Below, piece by piece: positions 31,513 through 42,934 of a stretch of DNA of 64,000 nt (its first letter is position 1; each line of letters begins with the position of its first letter). The DNA comes from Actinernus sp. WN-2022 (lineage: Eukaryota; Cnidaria; Anthozoa; Actiniaria; Actinernidae): positions 87,773,740 through 87,837,739 of the forward strand of contig JAOWCC010000577.1 of the NCBI GenBank assembly GCA_030867875.1. Reading direction: 5' to 3'. The notes under the pieces are model-generated. The model searched no databases, was not told the DNA's origin, and was given only the letters and a program-made list of their open reading frames with translations. Made by a program: the position numbers and the translations under genes.

Positions 31513-32001
31513 GGTCGAGTAAAGCCTGATGTTTGGAACGGAAGTGGGAGCTGTAGTGTTTATCCCAATCATAAACACTGATGAACCCAGATTAAACTCG
31601 GACTCAGATTGAACTAAATCACCATCTTTATTGCTCGGTACGCGGTTCCTCTTCTGTACATTTGGTCAGCGGTAATACACTACATCCCTCCTTTTCTTTG
31701 TAATAGCATGCAACCTTACAAAAGTAACACTAGCAATATACTTGTGAATAATAATAATAATAATAATATAATAATCTTTTACCAGGGTAAACCCTTCAGC
31801 GAATAGCTGATATCAACGGGTGCCCTGAATACATGCACATATGAAACTAACGTCTATAAAGCGTCCACTATTAGGCTTTATAAAATAACCCAAAGAAAAC
31901 GCGCGCTCTGATTGGTTGAAAGCCGTGTTTGCATGAGGCTACGTAAACATGGAAATGACGTCATAGTGTTTTTTCTGCTTTATGTTTCTCTAAACGCAAA
32001 A
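31513..32001. other. Intergenic stretch with (AAT)n tract
   Basis: No gene seen. An (AAT)n microsatellite at about 31,747-31,775 followed by ATCTTTTACCAGGG resembles the 3' tail of a LINE or SINE on the minus strand. A GCGCGCTCTGATTGGTTG stretch at 31,898-31,918 lies about 90 bp before the Crypton start codon and may be promoter-proximal (inverted CCAAT). Confidence 0.4.
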
Positions 32002-33699
32002 ATGGCTGAAGATTATCCAAACTTTACGATAAATCTATATTTTTTGGAGGATAGTTCTTCAGAGGAACCTGCTACAAAAAGAGCTAAACTAGACAAGCGG
32101 TTCGTAAGTTTGAGTTGCACTGAACTGGACGAGCTATTGGACGGCGCTCAAGCCAAGTCTACGAAATATGCTACAAAATATGCTATTTCAGTTTACAAAG
32201 GTAAGTTGAAATAAGTTATTGTAATTCTTAAGATAACAATCTGTAACTAGAAGCATTCAAAAAATTGTACAAATATTTTCAAGTAAACACAGTCAGCCGA
32301 GTGTGCCGTGAATTGTTAATTTTTATTCAATGTTTCAAAGATTTTCATGTCACAAAACGTACAGAAAGTGAGTCAATTGAATAAGTGGAAATCACAAAAT
32401 TTTCGTTTTCTGTTCCATCAAGTCTACATTATATGTGAATCTTTTTTTCATTCAGAGTGGGCTGCTGACAAGAACATGTCAGAACAAATACATGAAATGA
32501 GTGCCGAAGAGCTTGATGAAGCTCTACGATTGTTTTACGCGGAAACAAGAAACAAGAATGGGAAGGAATACAGCAAAAGTACCCTACTGGGATTCAGAAA
32601 TGGAGTTGAAAGATACCTAAATAGTCCTCCTTACCACAAAGGCATCCAGATAGGTTCGAACCCGGCGTTCAAAAAGTCAAATATGATGCTTGATGCAAAA
32701 ATAAAGGATCTGAAACAACACGGAAAGGAAAGCGTTCAGCACAAACCTGCCATCGAAGTCCAAGACTTGAAGGAGCTGAAAGACAGCAAAACATTTGATC
32801 CTTCCACTCCTCTGGGCCTACTTTGGAATGTGTGGTTTCACACAACCCTATACTGGTGTCGTAGGGGTCGTGAAGGCCAGAGGAACCTGACCAGTTCAAG
32901 TTTCAAATTTCTGAGCGACGAAAATGGAAGACCGTACGCTACCATGACCCACGACGAGGCAACGAAAAATCATCCTGGGGGAATTGGCGACGTCCAGAGC
33001 TATGAAAAGGATGGCCGTATGTATCAGACAAATGACCCCAGTGATGGTTATAATGCTCTCCGTCTCTACACGTCAAAGCTCAATCCAAACTGCACCGCAT
33101 TTTTTCAATTCCCCAAGCGCAATTGGTCAGGGCCAGCCGAACCCGTTTGGTACGAAAATCGTGTTCTTGGAGTCAACAAACTCGGAGGGATGATGAAGGA
33201 AATCAGTATCTCGGCCGAGTTGTCCCAGCTCTACACAAATCATTGTGTCAGGGCAACTGCCATCACCCTCTGGTCAGAGGCAGGCTTGCAAAATCGCCAT
33301 ATTATGGCCATCTCGGGTCATAGAAATGAACAGTCTCTGAAAAGCTACAACGCCAAGCCATCGTCGAACCAGCTCCAGCAGTGCAGCGATGTCATTTCAA
33401 GAGCATTAATTCCAAACCATCAACTTGCAGTTCCAGCTCCAAATAACACACAACAGGTTCCTGAATCCCAGAATATTGTGGCCCAGAGCAACACGTTTTC
33501 CAGGAAGGAAAATTTCAACTTCTCGTCCATGTTTTCCGGCTGCTCCATTGGTTCAGTTAATGTTTCCTTCACTTGCAGTGACAACCATAACCATGCAGTG
33601 AACGCTTTTTGTATTGATTTTTTCGTAGATCAAGACGATTTTTGTTTCCTTTCCAATCCAATATTGATCAATACTTTGAACTTACCCTATAATTATTGA
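32002..33699 (+). CDS. Crypton-type tyrosine recombinase (DUF3504), two exons
   Basis: CDS join 32,002-32,200 and 32,456-33,699, 480 residues. Exon 1 starts at ATG (MAEDYPNFTINLYF) and ends AAAG|GTAAGT; the 255-bp intron ends TTCAG, and the spliced text reads ISVYKEWAADKN, in frame and matching the VEW text of the orphan exon at 10,021. The N-terminal SAM-like helical part covers roughly 50-110. The catalytic domain shows an Arg in CRRGREGQRNL, NHCVRATAITLW (His and Arg), then ISGHRNEQSLKSYNAK (His and candidate nucleophile Tyr). That is the R-HxxR-H-Y set of tyrosine recombinases as kept in Cryptons and domesticated DUF3504 genes. The frame is free of stops, so it may be active or domesticated. 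The C-terminal tail has FSGCSIGSVNV, common in this family. No inverted termini were found, as expected for Cryptons. Confidence 0.85.
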
Positions 33700-33801
33700 T
33701 TTTTCAAAATATTTTCTTCGAAAACATGTACATTCCCTTGTTGGAGCATAGAATTATACTTTCACTCGCCTCGTGTTTCTCGAGTCCACAGGCACAGCAC
33801 A

Positions 33802-34061
33802 GGGAGTCCCTAACCGATAGTAGAATATTGGAACATTAGTTTTGATGCGTGTGGTTACCTGTGGTTTCTTTGCCGCGCGAGAGTGGTTGTGAATTTATCG
33901 TAGTCTGTTTGTTTTTATCCCAAAATTGTTCATTCGCAGCCTAAAATTCGGACAATAACGTTATCTGGCTGTAAAATGAACCAGCTAAATGTGTAGCTTA
34001 TTTATTATTCTGTAATCTGCATTAGTTTTAAGACACCGAATAATGTTTTGAGCGAGATTTA
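33802..34061. repeat. Direct repeat D, copy 1
   Basis: GGGAGTCCCTAACCGATAGT to TTTTGAGCGAGATTTA. The same sequence occurs in two pieces at 34,555-34,624 and 38,652-38,858, split by the 4.03 kb element. Copy 1 therefore serves as an approximate empty site (GTGTGGTTACCTGTGG). Confidence 0.85.
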
Positions 34062-34193
34062 AGTGTTTGAGTTCACCGATACCAGTGTTCGCTGATTTTC
34101 GCTGCCGATCGCCTTGCTATAAAGTATTGAAAGGGAAGACACAGCGTTAAGAAAACCGACCAGAAGTCCTTTGCAAATTTCATAATCTCTAAT

Positions 34194-34394
34194 TCAATTC
34201 ACATGTGTGAGTTGTTTAAGCATTTTCTCACTTCTGATGTGAATTTTTTGGCAAGCCTTGTAGTTTAGGACAACATTTGAACACATTTCCTGATTTTCGT
34301 TTTTGTGAGCCGAGGTGTTTACTTTTTCGCTGCAACGTTGTTGACCAAAAAACGACTCAGTAGGAGAGGTACCAGGAACATTTAGTTTGACCAA
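34194..34394 (-). pseudogene. Possible P-type (THAP9-like) transposase scrap
   Basis: The minus strand reads GTSPTESFFGQQRCSEKVNT and ends KMLKQLTHVN. The S-x-FFGQQR text resembles the insertion/C-terminal part of P-element-type transposases, in which a FFG-x-x-R block precedes a conserved N-P patch. Only about 65 codons are open, with no THAP domain or acidic triad. Low certainty. Confidence 0.25.
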
Positions 34395-34554
34395 AAAATC
34401 CCTTCGGGGTTGCTAAGGGGTTGAGTCGTTATGAGTCACGAAAAATGTCGCGTGACGTATCTCCCTTCTAGGATAAGGTAAGGCATGTCCCGTCGCTCCC
34501 CGTTGGGTTATACGTTGCAGTCAATAAGTAAAAACCTCGGCTCACCGTGTATTC

Positions 34555-34624
34555 CCTGAGTCCCTAACCGATACTAGAATATTGGAAGATTGGATCGAAA
34601 CATTAGTTTTGATGTGTGTGGGTT
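34555..34624. repeat. Direct repeat D, copy 2, left piece
   Basis: TGAGTCCCTAACCGATACTA onward matches 33,802-33,850, ending at the left terminus of the 4.03 kb element. The right piece is at 38,652-38,858. Confidence 0.8.
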
Positions 34625-35026
34625 CCCTTGCACCAAAAGCCCGGAAATTCCGCGGTATTCCGCGGAAAAATCCCGGAAAATATTCCGTGCTTTCCCGGAG
34701 CCAATATTCTGGGCTTTACCGGAATCCATCCGGGCTTTCCGTGCGAGTAAAATTCCGCGGAAAGCCCGGAAAAATCTGGGATGTTCCGGGAAAGCACGGA
34801 TTATAAGGAAACCTGGAAATCCGCGGAAAGCCCGGAAAATCCCTAGCTATCCCGAGAATTTTCCGTGCTTTCCGGATTTCCGAATTCTAGGAAATCCACA
34901 ATTTTCCACGGTTTAAAAATCTAGGGAAATGTTGTTTGCTTTCGCAGAGTTTCTCCCAGCTTTGCAAGTAAAATTTAACCGTTTCTGCTGGAACGAGTAA
35001 TACGTACTTATATTGACTGTGTGGGA

Positions 35027-35121
35027 GGGCCGGACGGGAAACTATTTGGCTCGAGGTTATGACGTACGGACCGAGCGCACGTACAAAATGACCGAGAGCC
35101 AAATATTTTCCCGTCCGGCCC
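35027..35121. repeat. Palindrome, 26-bp arms
   Basis: GGGCCGGACGGGAAACTATT (35,027 on) and its inverse ending TTTTCCCGTCCGGCCC (35,096-35,121) have arms of about 26 bp with one or two mismatches and a 43-bp loop holding TGACGTACGG. Confidence 0.8.
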
Positions 35122-35304
35122 GACCTAACTCAGTCGATAGGTTTTTTTATCATATGACCATATTATTTTGTAGATCAAACCGCAAAACAGTAAGAAAAAA
35201 TTGTGCTGGGCCGGAAGGCTTTTTCCGGCCCGCTCACGCGATACATGTCCGGCCCTCATCACGTGACTTTTGTAAATGGTTTTGAAAGGAAAGCGCGCGC
35301 GGGG

Positions 35305-36096
35305 TAGGGTTGTCCACATTATGCTAGCATAATTTCGAGCATAATGTGGACAGCCCTGCTGATGCATGCAAGTCTTTAAACTATCTTTCCCCTTGTCATC
35401 AAGAGTGGTCGCCATCTTGGGCCCATTTTTGCGAATGTTTGGGCCCAGCTGGGCGAATTCTGCTAGGCCTTCTGGTTTGACAGTTGGTGACGTCACAAGC
35501 CATTACAAACTACCCTAACCTAACCCACTCAGACAAAATACCAAGCCAGAAGGCCTAGGGACTAGGCTGGAAGACTACATTGAAAGCTCCATCACAATCC
35601 AGAATAACATGAAATAATTACATTTAGTATATACCACACCAGTGAATATCACTTTTCGCGCACTCTGATTGGCTACTCAAACAGTGAATATGATTTCATA
35701 TTCACCTCCGAGCAAAGCAGCGATCATCTCGCGCGAGTTTTTGTCCATTTGACTGAAAACAAAATAACTATTTGGTGCCGGCAATTCACCTGGGCCGGGT
35801 TGTTCAAAGCCCGATTAGTGCTAATCCAGGGTTAATTTCCATGACAACCAATAGATTCTGTACAGAGTGGTATATACTAAAACAATTATTCACCTCAGTG
35901 TTGGTGAATAATTGTTTAATATTCTGGAAACCGTCAAAATTATCAATTAATTAGTTAATTTGTATTAATTAATTAATTAATCCGAATAAAAAATTGAGCA
36001 TAATAGTGAGACCTTTTGAGCATAATAGTAATATTATTTTTAGCATAAAGAATTACCATAATAGTGAAAATTTCGAGCATAATGTGGACAACCCTA
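35305..36096. mobile_element. hAT-like element with 8-bp duplication, nested
   Basis: The ends are TAGGGTTGTCCACATTATGC and its inverse ending CATAATGTGGACAACCCTA. GCGCGGGG lies directly outside both ends (35,297-35,304; 36,097-36,104), a perfect 8-bp target duplication as in hAT elements. An extra internal copy of the right end lies at about 35,331-35,357. The interior holds another inverted pair, TTTAGTATATACCAC at 35,623-35,637 and its inverse at 35,867-35,881, probably a third-level insertion, and a small hairpin AAACAATTATTCACC at 35,880-35,917. No transposase. Confidence 0.85.
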
Positions 36097-36483
36097 GCGC
36101 GGGGCCGTACGGGTCATATGATAAGTTGCTATTATTCTTCCAATGAGCGGCAGAATTCGCATTTCTGTGATTGTAGGTTAATGATGAACAATTGCTAACG
36201 TGAATACTCAATAAAGATTAGGCAGCAGAGAGGGGAAAACACAAATTAAGAGTAGTATACGATCTTAGATAATCGATTCTCTTTGAATCTTTTCACTGGG
36301 ACAGTTGCACGTTTACCGCGGTAATGTTTGCATTCATATAAACTCTCGCCAGTTTTGGGATGGTGGACTTGATCATTGAAGCTAGCTGACATGCCATTTG
36401 TGCTTTGTTATCAGGTTTGCATCTTTGTAATTACACGCAGCAGCAATACAATAATTGACCGAACAGTGCTTTAAATTTAACAT

Positions 36484-37473
36484 GGTTTCACTAAATCTCT
36501 TATAGATGATATAATTTACAGTGTATAATAACTACTATATACGGTATATTTGCTATTGAGTGTAAAGCAAACTATGAACTGTTTTCGCATGGCACGAAGT
36601 TAATTTCTTGCTTTTCTTTGTAAATAAACCGCCTCAAGTTTTGTTAGCTACATAGCCAGGTCTTGCACTTATCTGACGAGAGAAGTTTGTTTTAAATTTT
36701 CGCTTAGTTTGGATTTATTTAACACTCCAATTTAATTTTCAGTCCATTAAAAAAGCCGGCAACACAAATATTGTGAAATCTTTGCTAAAATCGATTTTTA
36801 GCTCGGCACAAAACTTCGTCTTTAGCCTGTTAGTTTTTGGCACACAATATATACGCGGTTTTGTTCAAATTACCTTCTCTTAACAAGGTTTCACTAAATC
36901 TCTTACAGATGATATAGTTTACAGTGTATATAATAACTACTATACGGTATATTTGCTATTGAGTGTAAAGCAAACCGGACTTCTCCTCCCCCCCCAAAAA
37001 AAACATTTGGCTGCATGATGAGTAATAAGAGAGGATTTTTCTAACTGTCGCGTATGTATTATTTGCAAAAAGCGTCAAAAACTAACCCGCAGTCTAATTT
37101 GAATTCCATTTTTCGCTTTGGATTAACACTCAACACAAATAACATAAACTCTTGACTATGCGGAACTGTTTTAGCGTGGCACAAAGTTAGTTTCTTGCTT
37201 TTCTTTGTAAATAAACCGCCTCAAGTTTGGTCAGCTAGTACATATTAGTCAGGTCTTGCACTTATCCGATGAGAGAAGTTTGTTTTAAATTTTCGCTTAG
37301 TTTGGATTTATTTAACACTCCATTTTAATTTTCAGTCCATTAAAAAAGCAACACAAATATTGTGAAATCTTTGCTAAAATCGATTTTTAGCTCGGCACAA
37401 AACTTCGTCTTTAGCCTGTTAGTTTTTGGCACACAATATATACGCGGTTTTGTTCAAATTATCTTCTCCTAAA
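36484..37473. repeat. Tandem duplication, unit about 400 bp
   Basis: GGTTTCACTAAATCTCTTAY starts unit 1 at 36,484 and unit 2 at 36,887; both end GGCACACAATATATACGCGG then TTCAAATTA. Unit 2 carries about 175 bp of extra sequence near 36,976-37,150. Non-coding. Confidence 0.9.
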
Positions 37474-37859
37474 AACACTGTCGCCGAGAAATGAGTGATA
37501 GGCAAAATGACAATTGACAAATTGTACACTTACCGTGGTTAATGTAGTACTGATCTTTGGAACCCTGAAGGACCGCTGGAGAATTATAAGCTCGCTGTTT
37601 GTTAGGATTCCACAGACAAAACACTCAGAGAACGTCCATCTTTCTTTATCTTTCTCCAAGTGAACTAACTGCATTACCGATACTGGAAGTAAATGCGCGC
37701 TCGCGCTAAAAAAACACGCGTTTGTTTTCCCGCCTCTGAAACATGCACCAATCAGAGTACGATTATAGTCAGTTTGATACAGAGTTTGACAGAGCAGAGT
37801 TTGACAGAGCACGAGAAGGGCATACGCTGCCCACGAAACGCATTTCCCTCCAAATCAAT

Positions 37860-37958
37860 ATGGCGGCAACGTGTTGTAAACGTGAAGGACAACAGTTCGT
37901 TTCTGGAAGAAGATTTATATACGAAAATATCTTCAATGCTTTTCTTGGTACCACTTGA
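37860..37958 (+). CDS. Possible small first exon, unrecognised
   Basis: An ATG in a GC-rich context opens MAATCCKREGQQFVSGRRFI and stops after 32 codons; TTCTTG|GTACCA near 37,947 could be a donor. The upstream GCGCGCTCGCGCT stretch could be promoter-like. It lies inside the 4.03 kb element, so it may be a captured gene start. Weak evidence. Confidence 0.15.
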   Translation: MAATCCKREGQQFVSGRRFIYENIFNAFLGTT

Positions 37959-38651
37959 AGAAAGCTTTTATATTGGGCACCTAAATGCTTGTCAAGAAAA
38001 ACGCCTTGGGTGGTGATAGAGCCTTTGGAGGGTAAGTACGCCATTCAGGCCTATTATTAAAAAACTTTACCCGTGTTTCGTATATCTTTAGATCAATCAA
38101 ACAATTACTGGGAAAGTCTAGAATGTTTGCCAGCTTTTCTAATGCAATGGATTTTCGCACTAAATAATTTAGTTCACAGATTTTTTTCGTTTTTCCATGA
38201 AACTGAAAATGCAGGAAGAAAATACGGACAACTAGGTTTGGTGCATGTGTCTTCTCGTGTATTAAATCAGACATTTACATGTAACCGGGAAAGTCTGATT
38301 TTCACCCCAGAATCGGCATGATATTTTTCGTACTTTCCGGGAATTGTTTTCCGTGCTTTCTGTGAATGGCCGGAAAAACGAGTTTACCGGCCTTTTTCCG
38401 TGCTTTAGGCTTCCCTGATGAATCAGACATTACCGGTAAAGTCTGGATTTTTTACCGGGCTTTCCTGCCGCTTTCCAGACTTGGCCGGAATTTTTTTCCA
38501 GGCTTTCTGTGAAAGGCAGGAAAAAAACGGGATTTCCGGGCTTTTACCGCGCAAGTCTAATGCAAAAAGCACGGTGAATAGTCCGGAAAGCTCGGTAAAT
38601 CCGGGCTTTTCCGGACTTTTCGGGCTTTTTACCGGGCTTTTGGTGCAAGGG

Positions 38652-38858
38652 CTACCTGTGATTTCTTTGCCGCGCGAGAGTGGTTGTGAATTTATCGTAG
38701 TCTGTTTGTTTTTATCCCAAAATTGTTCATTCGCAGCCTAATATTCGGACAATAAAGTTATCTGGCTGTAAAATGAACCAGCTAAATGTGTAGCCTATTT
38801 ATTATTCTGTAGTCTGCATTAGTTTTAAGCCACCGGATAATGTTTTGAGCGAGATTTA
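38652..38858. repeat. Direct repeat D, copy 2, right piece
   Basis: ACCTGTGATTTCTTTGCCGC to TTTTGAGCGAGATTTA matches 33,850-34,061. It starts at the right terminus of the 4.03 kb element and ends where the LINE tail at 38,859 begins. Confidence 0.85.
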
Positions 38859-39523
38859 ACACAACTTAAAATACAAACATATTTCGACTCGGACCGATGT
38901 TTTTAAATTATCTTTCTTTCCCAGGACTGTTCCCATCTGGAATGCTCTTCCAGAGGATTTAGTTATGTCCCCTAACATAGATACATTTTCATATCAAACA
39001 ATTGTTGTCGTTCAGAGTAATATTTGGGCCTGACTAGATGCTAGTGATGCATACGCTCATCCTTTTCAAATTTCGCTATCGATTTTTTTAATCGCACTTC
39101 CTGTAGCTAGCCTACGTTGTATCTCTCTCTTCTGCCGGCTCGCTACACTTCCTGGACGTGTTCTAGTATTCGACGATCCGTCCTGCTTTCCAAATATGGA
39201 ATATATTGACCATATATGGAATATCACAGGGAGCTCTCAGGAACGACACTTTTCTCAATAAATTGTTTGATATGCTAAAAAAAACTATGGCTTTCCTAAA
39301 CAACATGCATAACAATGACTAGTAATACCTACTTATGTCCGACTTAATCATATATATCATTATTATTTATCATCGACTGAATTTATATGTAAGTCTTAAA
39401 TAGACACTGTAATTTTCTAAATATATGTAATGTAATTTTGTAATATATGTAAAGGCACTGTCTGCCACTATCGGTTTTGTAATGCAACAAGCTTTACCGA
39501 TTAAACATACAGATACAGATACA
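38859..39523 (+). mobile_element. 5'-truncated LINE 3' end abutting copy B
   Basis: The plus strand reads LSFFPRTVPIWNALPEDLVM at about 38,915, the usual end of CR1/L2-type ORF2 (W-N-x-LP), then a 3' UTR and an (AGATAC)n tail at about 39,507-39,523. The tail directly joins the first base of duplication copy B, and the truncated 5' end directly joins repeat D. Confidence 0.75.
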
Positions 39524-39546
39524 GATTCTCGCTCTTGGTTATGGGC

Positions 39547-42471
39547 TCTTGCTGAAGTCGATTGCAATAGTTCTTGACTTCTAGTTGTGTCGCTGGGGGC
39601 CTATGTCATCATCAATATGATCTTAACACTGTGCATGAAATCAAATGAAAACAGCTTCTGCTGCAGAAAATAACTAGAAGCTATTAGTCGGTTAAGTATC
39701 TAATACGGATGTCTGTTGTTACAAGTCATACGTATTTTTGCAACTTTTTTGTTTATTATATAAATTCTGCCAAGAAATGACATTTTCTTTCCATAACAAC
39801 GAATAGCTCGCGCACGCGCGCTCGAGAAATGGTGATGGGGAACCCATTTGACTGTAATTGCCCAAAATACGGTATTATATTTGTTGCCGTCTTGTGCGTA
39901 CTTCCTGCGTTCTTGGCAGAATTATATGATAAAATAGATTAACTATCAATGAACTTGAATTACGAAGTCATTGGACAGTTTGAGATATCTCGATTAATGC
40001 ACGAGCTATTAACTGCTCCGCGAGAACCCTTTACAAATTAATAAGTATTCTCCCACCCACAAGCTCTAATTTCACCCGTTGCTCGAGTACGGACTCGATC
40101 CGGTCCTCCTATTCCACCCCACCCCCTTTCTACCTTAACTAGTCCACCATGTGGAAAAGGATGGCGGCTGTATACATTTGACCACAATTCCTTACGAACC
40201 TAACATAGTACAGATAACAGTAAAAAACTAGTATTCTCTTACATAACATTGGGTTGGTAACAGCACTTGTACTAATTTTGTTTAAAGATTCAAATCATCT
40301 CTAACTTTTAAAACGGATTTAAAGTTTTTCTCGCGCAAGGATCGTGGCTGTTATATACTAGCCATCTTTTCCCGCGCGGTGAACCAATTTTCTGTTTCGT
40401 GAGGAGTATATGAGTCTCTTGGAAAGATGGTCTCGTGAGAAAGGCGCCTACCAAAGCTGACCTCTCTTAAAAAGGATCTTTATCTCGTGCTCATATATAT
40501 AAATTGATATTTAAGACTTTTTGCCTCTGGGTCGCATCATAGTCAATGCACGCAATCAAACTAGAATTCCCGGTTTCTCGTTTATACCACAAGGTCGCGT
40601 GTGACACTCACAGGGTTTCATAACGGCTCTAATTCATACCAGATGAGGACGTCCCGTAACCTTTCCCTGGATGACGTTTTAAAATAAGCCTCACGCCAAG
40701 AATTGACTCACGATCGAAGAATCTCTATCCGCCGGGCTAACAAAACTCCTCCCCTACTCCCCCTCCATGACTCAGCAGGCAATCCAACTTAGTACCAAAT
40801 AGCCACAACATTAGGGAACTTAGTTTAGAGTGAAGCTTTCGTGTTGCTACTTTGTCGTTTACATTGCTGCATTTAGTACACAGTCCTCGAGTTTGGGATA
40901 GGTATAGTCAAGTATAGATAACCCGGAGGGCTGATAAGTCTGTCTCAGTGTGAGCGCTGCGTTCCTGGCTGTATCTTTAGTGTTTTAGACTGGAAACATA
41001 ACCATTGGAAGCTGTGTCTATGAGAGCATATTTAGGACAAACTGAATAGCTTAATAATGCGAATACATTATAGCATCGATTCAAAAACCGATTCACATGG
41101 AACCTTCCTTTTCTATGAAATCAGTGTCTGCTATATTGATTATGCATGTTGTTTTGACTGCAGCATTAATGTTTGAGAAATTGTAAGGTTATCTGTTTAC
41201 TATAGCGCGCTGACTCACCCATGCTGATGGAGAGGTGCGGCTGAAAAATCGAAGTGTCCGTAAGAAGGTATATCTAGAGTGACTGTATGGAAAACTTGCT
41301 GAACTCATTAAAGAGTTTATAGTTTCACAGAGGTTGTACAAAACTACAAAAATAACACCCCGGTATAGGGGCCAAATACCATGTGAATGTCCTGATATGC
41401 TATTTAGGATGACACAGAGGATGACAAAGATTGAAGTGGATTACAAAAGCTTATTATAGATTCTTGATTTCGGTTACAAAAATACTATATGAATTCGGTT
41501 TCAATAATAAATTTCTCTTAAAAGTAGTATTTTTCATACACTCGAATCCCTGCCATCATTCATCAAAATTTTCACAACTTTTCTCCAGTATACCTGGAAA
41601 GTATACTCTGCTAATCTGAGTAGTTATTTTTGTCTTTCGTCATGAGAAAATTTATCATTTGGGAGTTGATAGTGTACCGTTAATTGCTCTACAAGAATTT
41701 ACGCACGTTTAAAAATCAATTTGTGGTGACAATCCCTTCATGCAATGATTAATCATTTCGTAAAATACACTTAAATATCACATGATCCCGACACTTTCCT
41801 AATACTGCTATATTCATTTTAATTTTTTGACCGAAGGGCACAAAGTTAGCTGCTGACACATAGATATTTGATTATTGGGTTATGTGAAGTTCCGGACGAT
41901 TATTGCGGAACGAATTGAATGACACCCCGTTTCCTAATGATTGTGTATTACTTTCATAAATACCTCCCGCTATGGGTCATTAATTCGCGTCCGACTAAAT
42001 GCAACTTTAGAACTCCACCAGCAGGCGGCGATATTCATGAAACAATGTCAGAAGAATCAGTAAGGAGGGTTGTGAAGATGAAACTTTGGAACGCCTATTT
42101 TTTTATTTGTACTGCTGTGCCTTTCAGTTTGTCGTTTATATAATATGCTGCATTTATACTACGCAAGGTTCAATAGAAGAAGAATTGACGACCCGGGGAG
42201 TTTCTCAGTGCAAGCAACGATCGAGTGCTAACCCGTTCTTAGTTTATATAGATCATAGCGTACATCAGTCAGGGAGATGAATCTATATATGATATTACAG
42301 CATTTTCGCAACTGAACTCAATTTTTTAGCGCAATACTTCTTTCCAAAGCGAAAATAACACTTATATTTGGCCAACAAACAACAAAAATAATACTTCTCA
42401 GTTTTGTAATTTTCGAACTAAGCAGAATTTCGCAATGTTCAAAACGCTTTGGATTGTTTTTGTTTTTTTGC
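39547..42471. other. Duplicated stretch, mostly without gene (copy B)
   Basis: Colinear with 10,924-13,570, including the ATTCTGCCAAGAA foldback at about 39,750-39,938. The only extra coding-like piece is the one listed at 41,219-41,462. Confidence 0.45.
41219..41462 (+). pseudogene. Coding-like fragment present only in copy B
   Basis: A frame with one internal stop reads HADGEVRLKNRSVRKKVYLE, then LYGKLAELIKEFIVSQRL, then PRYRGQIPCECPDMLFRM. Copy A jumps from GACTCACCC directly to AATTCGGTTACAATAATAA at 12,583-12,605. The text looks like real protein but I cannot name it. Confidence 0.3.
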
Positions 42472-42477
42472 CTTGGT

Positions 42478-42740
42478 CAGGAGCCCATTACCAAGAGCAT
42501 TCCTATGTCATGGGCTGGGCCCCTAGCACAGGAGTAGATGTGGCTATATTTAGAATTCGAATTCCCGCGTTGAAAGTGAGAAGAATGATAAAGAAGAAGA
42601 ATGAGAAGTAACGTATTTGGCTAAGACAACATGGCCATTGTTATTTCGCGCGAAATGCCATTCTAAATATAGCCACATCTACTCCTGTGCTGGGAACAGA
42701 CCCAATGGGGAAGATGGACGCTCCTGGTAATGGGCTCCTG
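42478..42740. mobile_element. hAT-like MITE, copy B2
   Basis: Complete termini CAGGAGCCCATTACCAAGAG and the inverse ending CTGGTAATGGGCTCCTG, flanked on both sides by CCTTGGT. Twin of 13,577-13,828. Confidence 0.85.
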
Positions 42741-42934
42741 CCTTGGTTTAGTCTGGATGTTTTTACCAGCCAACACGGCATATAATTGGCCGACGCAACT
42801 CGCGATCGAACTAAAATGGCCGCAGAACACACAAGCCGACAAGTTCACAACGTTTCGCCGTACGTAGCATCTCATTCGGCCAAAAAAACATGCTTAGCCA
42901 ATCACAACGCAGTATTCACATTAATGAGATGCAT

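Larger units (their letters stand above)
34625..38651. mobile_element. 4.03 kb non-autonomous element with 20-bp inverted termini and subterminal arrays
   Basis: The left end CCCTTGCACCAAAAGCCCGG and the right end are perfect 20-bp inverses. About 290 bp inside the left end and 370 bp inside the right end consist of repeated CCGGGCTTT, CCGTGCTTTCC and their inverses, a transposase-binding-like array. It splits direct repeat D. Target duplication is unclear: the left flank is GGGTT and the right flank CTACC, against GGTTACC in the unsplit copy. It contains nested elements at 35,305-36,096 and a tandem duplication at 36,484-37,473. No transposase ORF. Confidence 0.85.

Noticed and set aside
34582..34916. 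Plus- and minus-strand ORFs at the left end of the 4.03 kb element
   Set aside because: The sequence is a dense array of CCGGGCTTT/AAAGCCCGG units; open frames come from the array.
33802..38858. Repeat D copies as long terminal repeats of a small LTR element
   Set aside because: No primer-binding site, polypurine tract, TG..CA ends or coding region was found between them.
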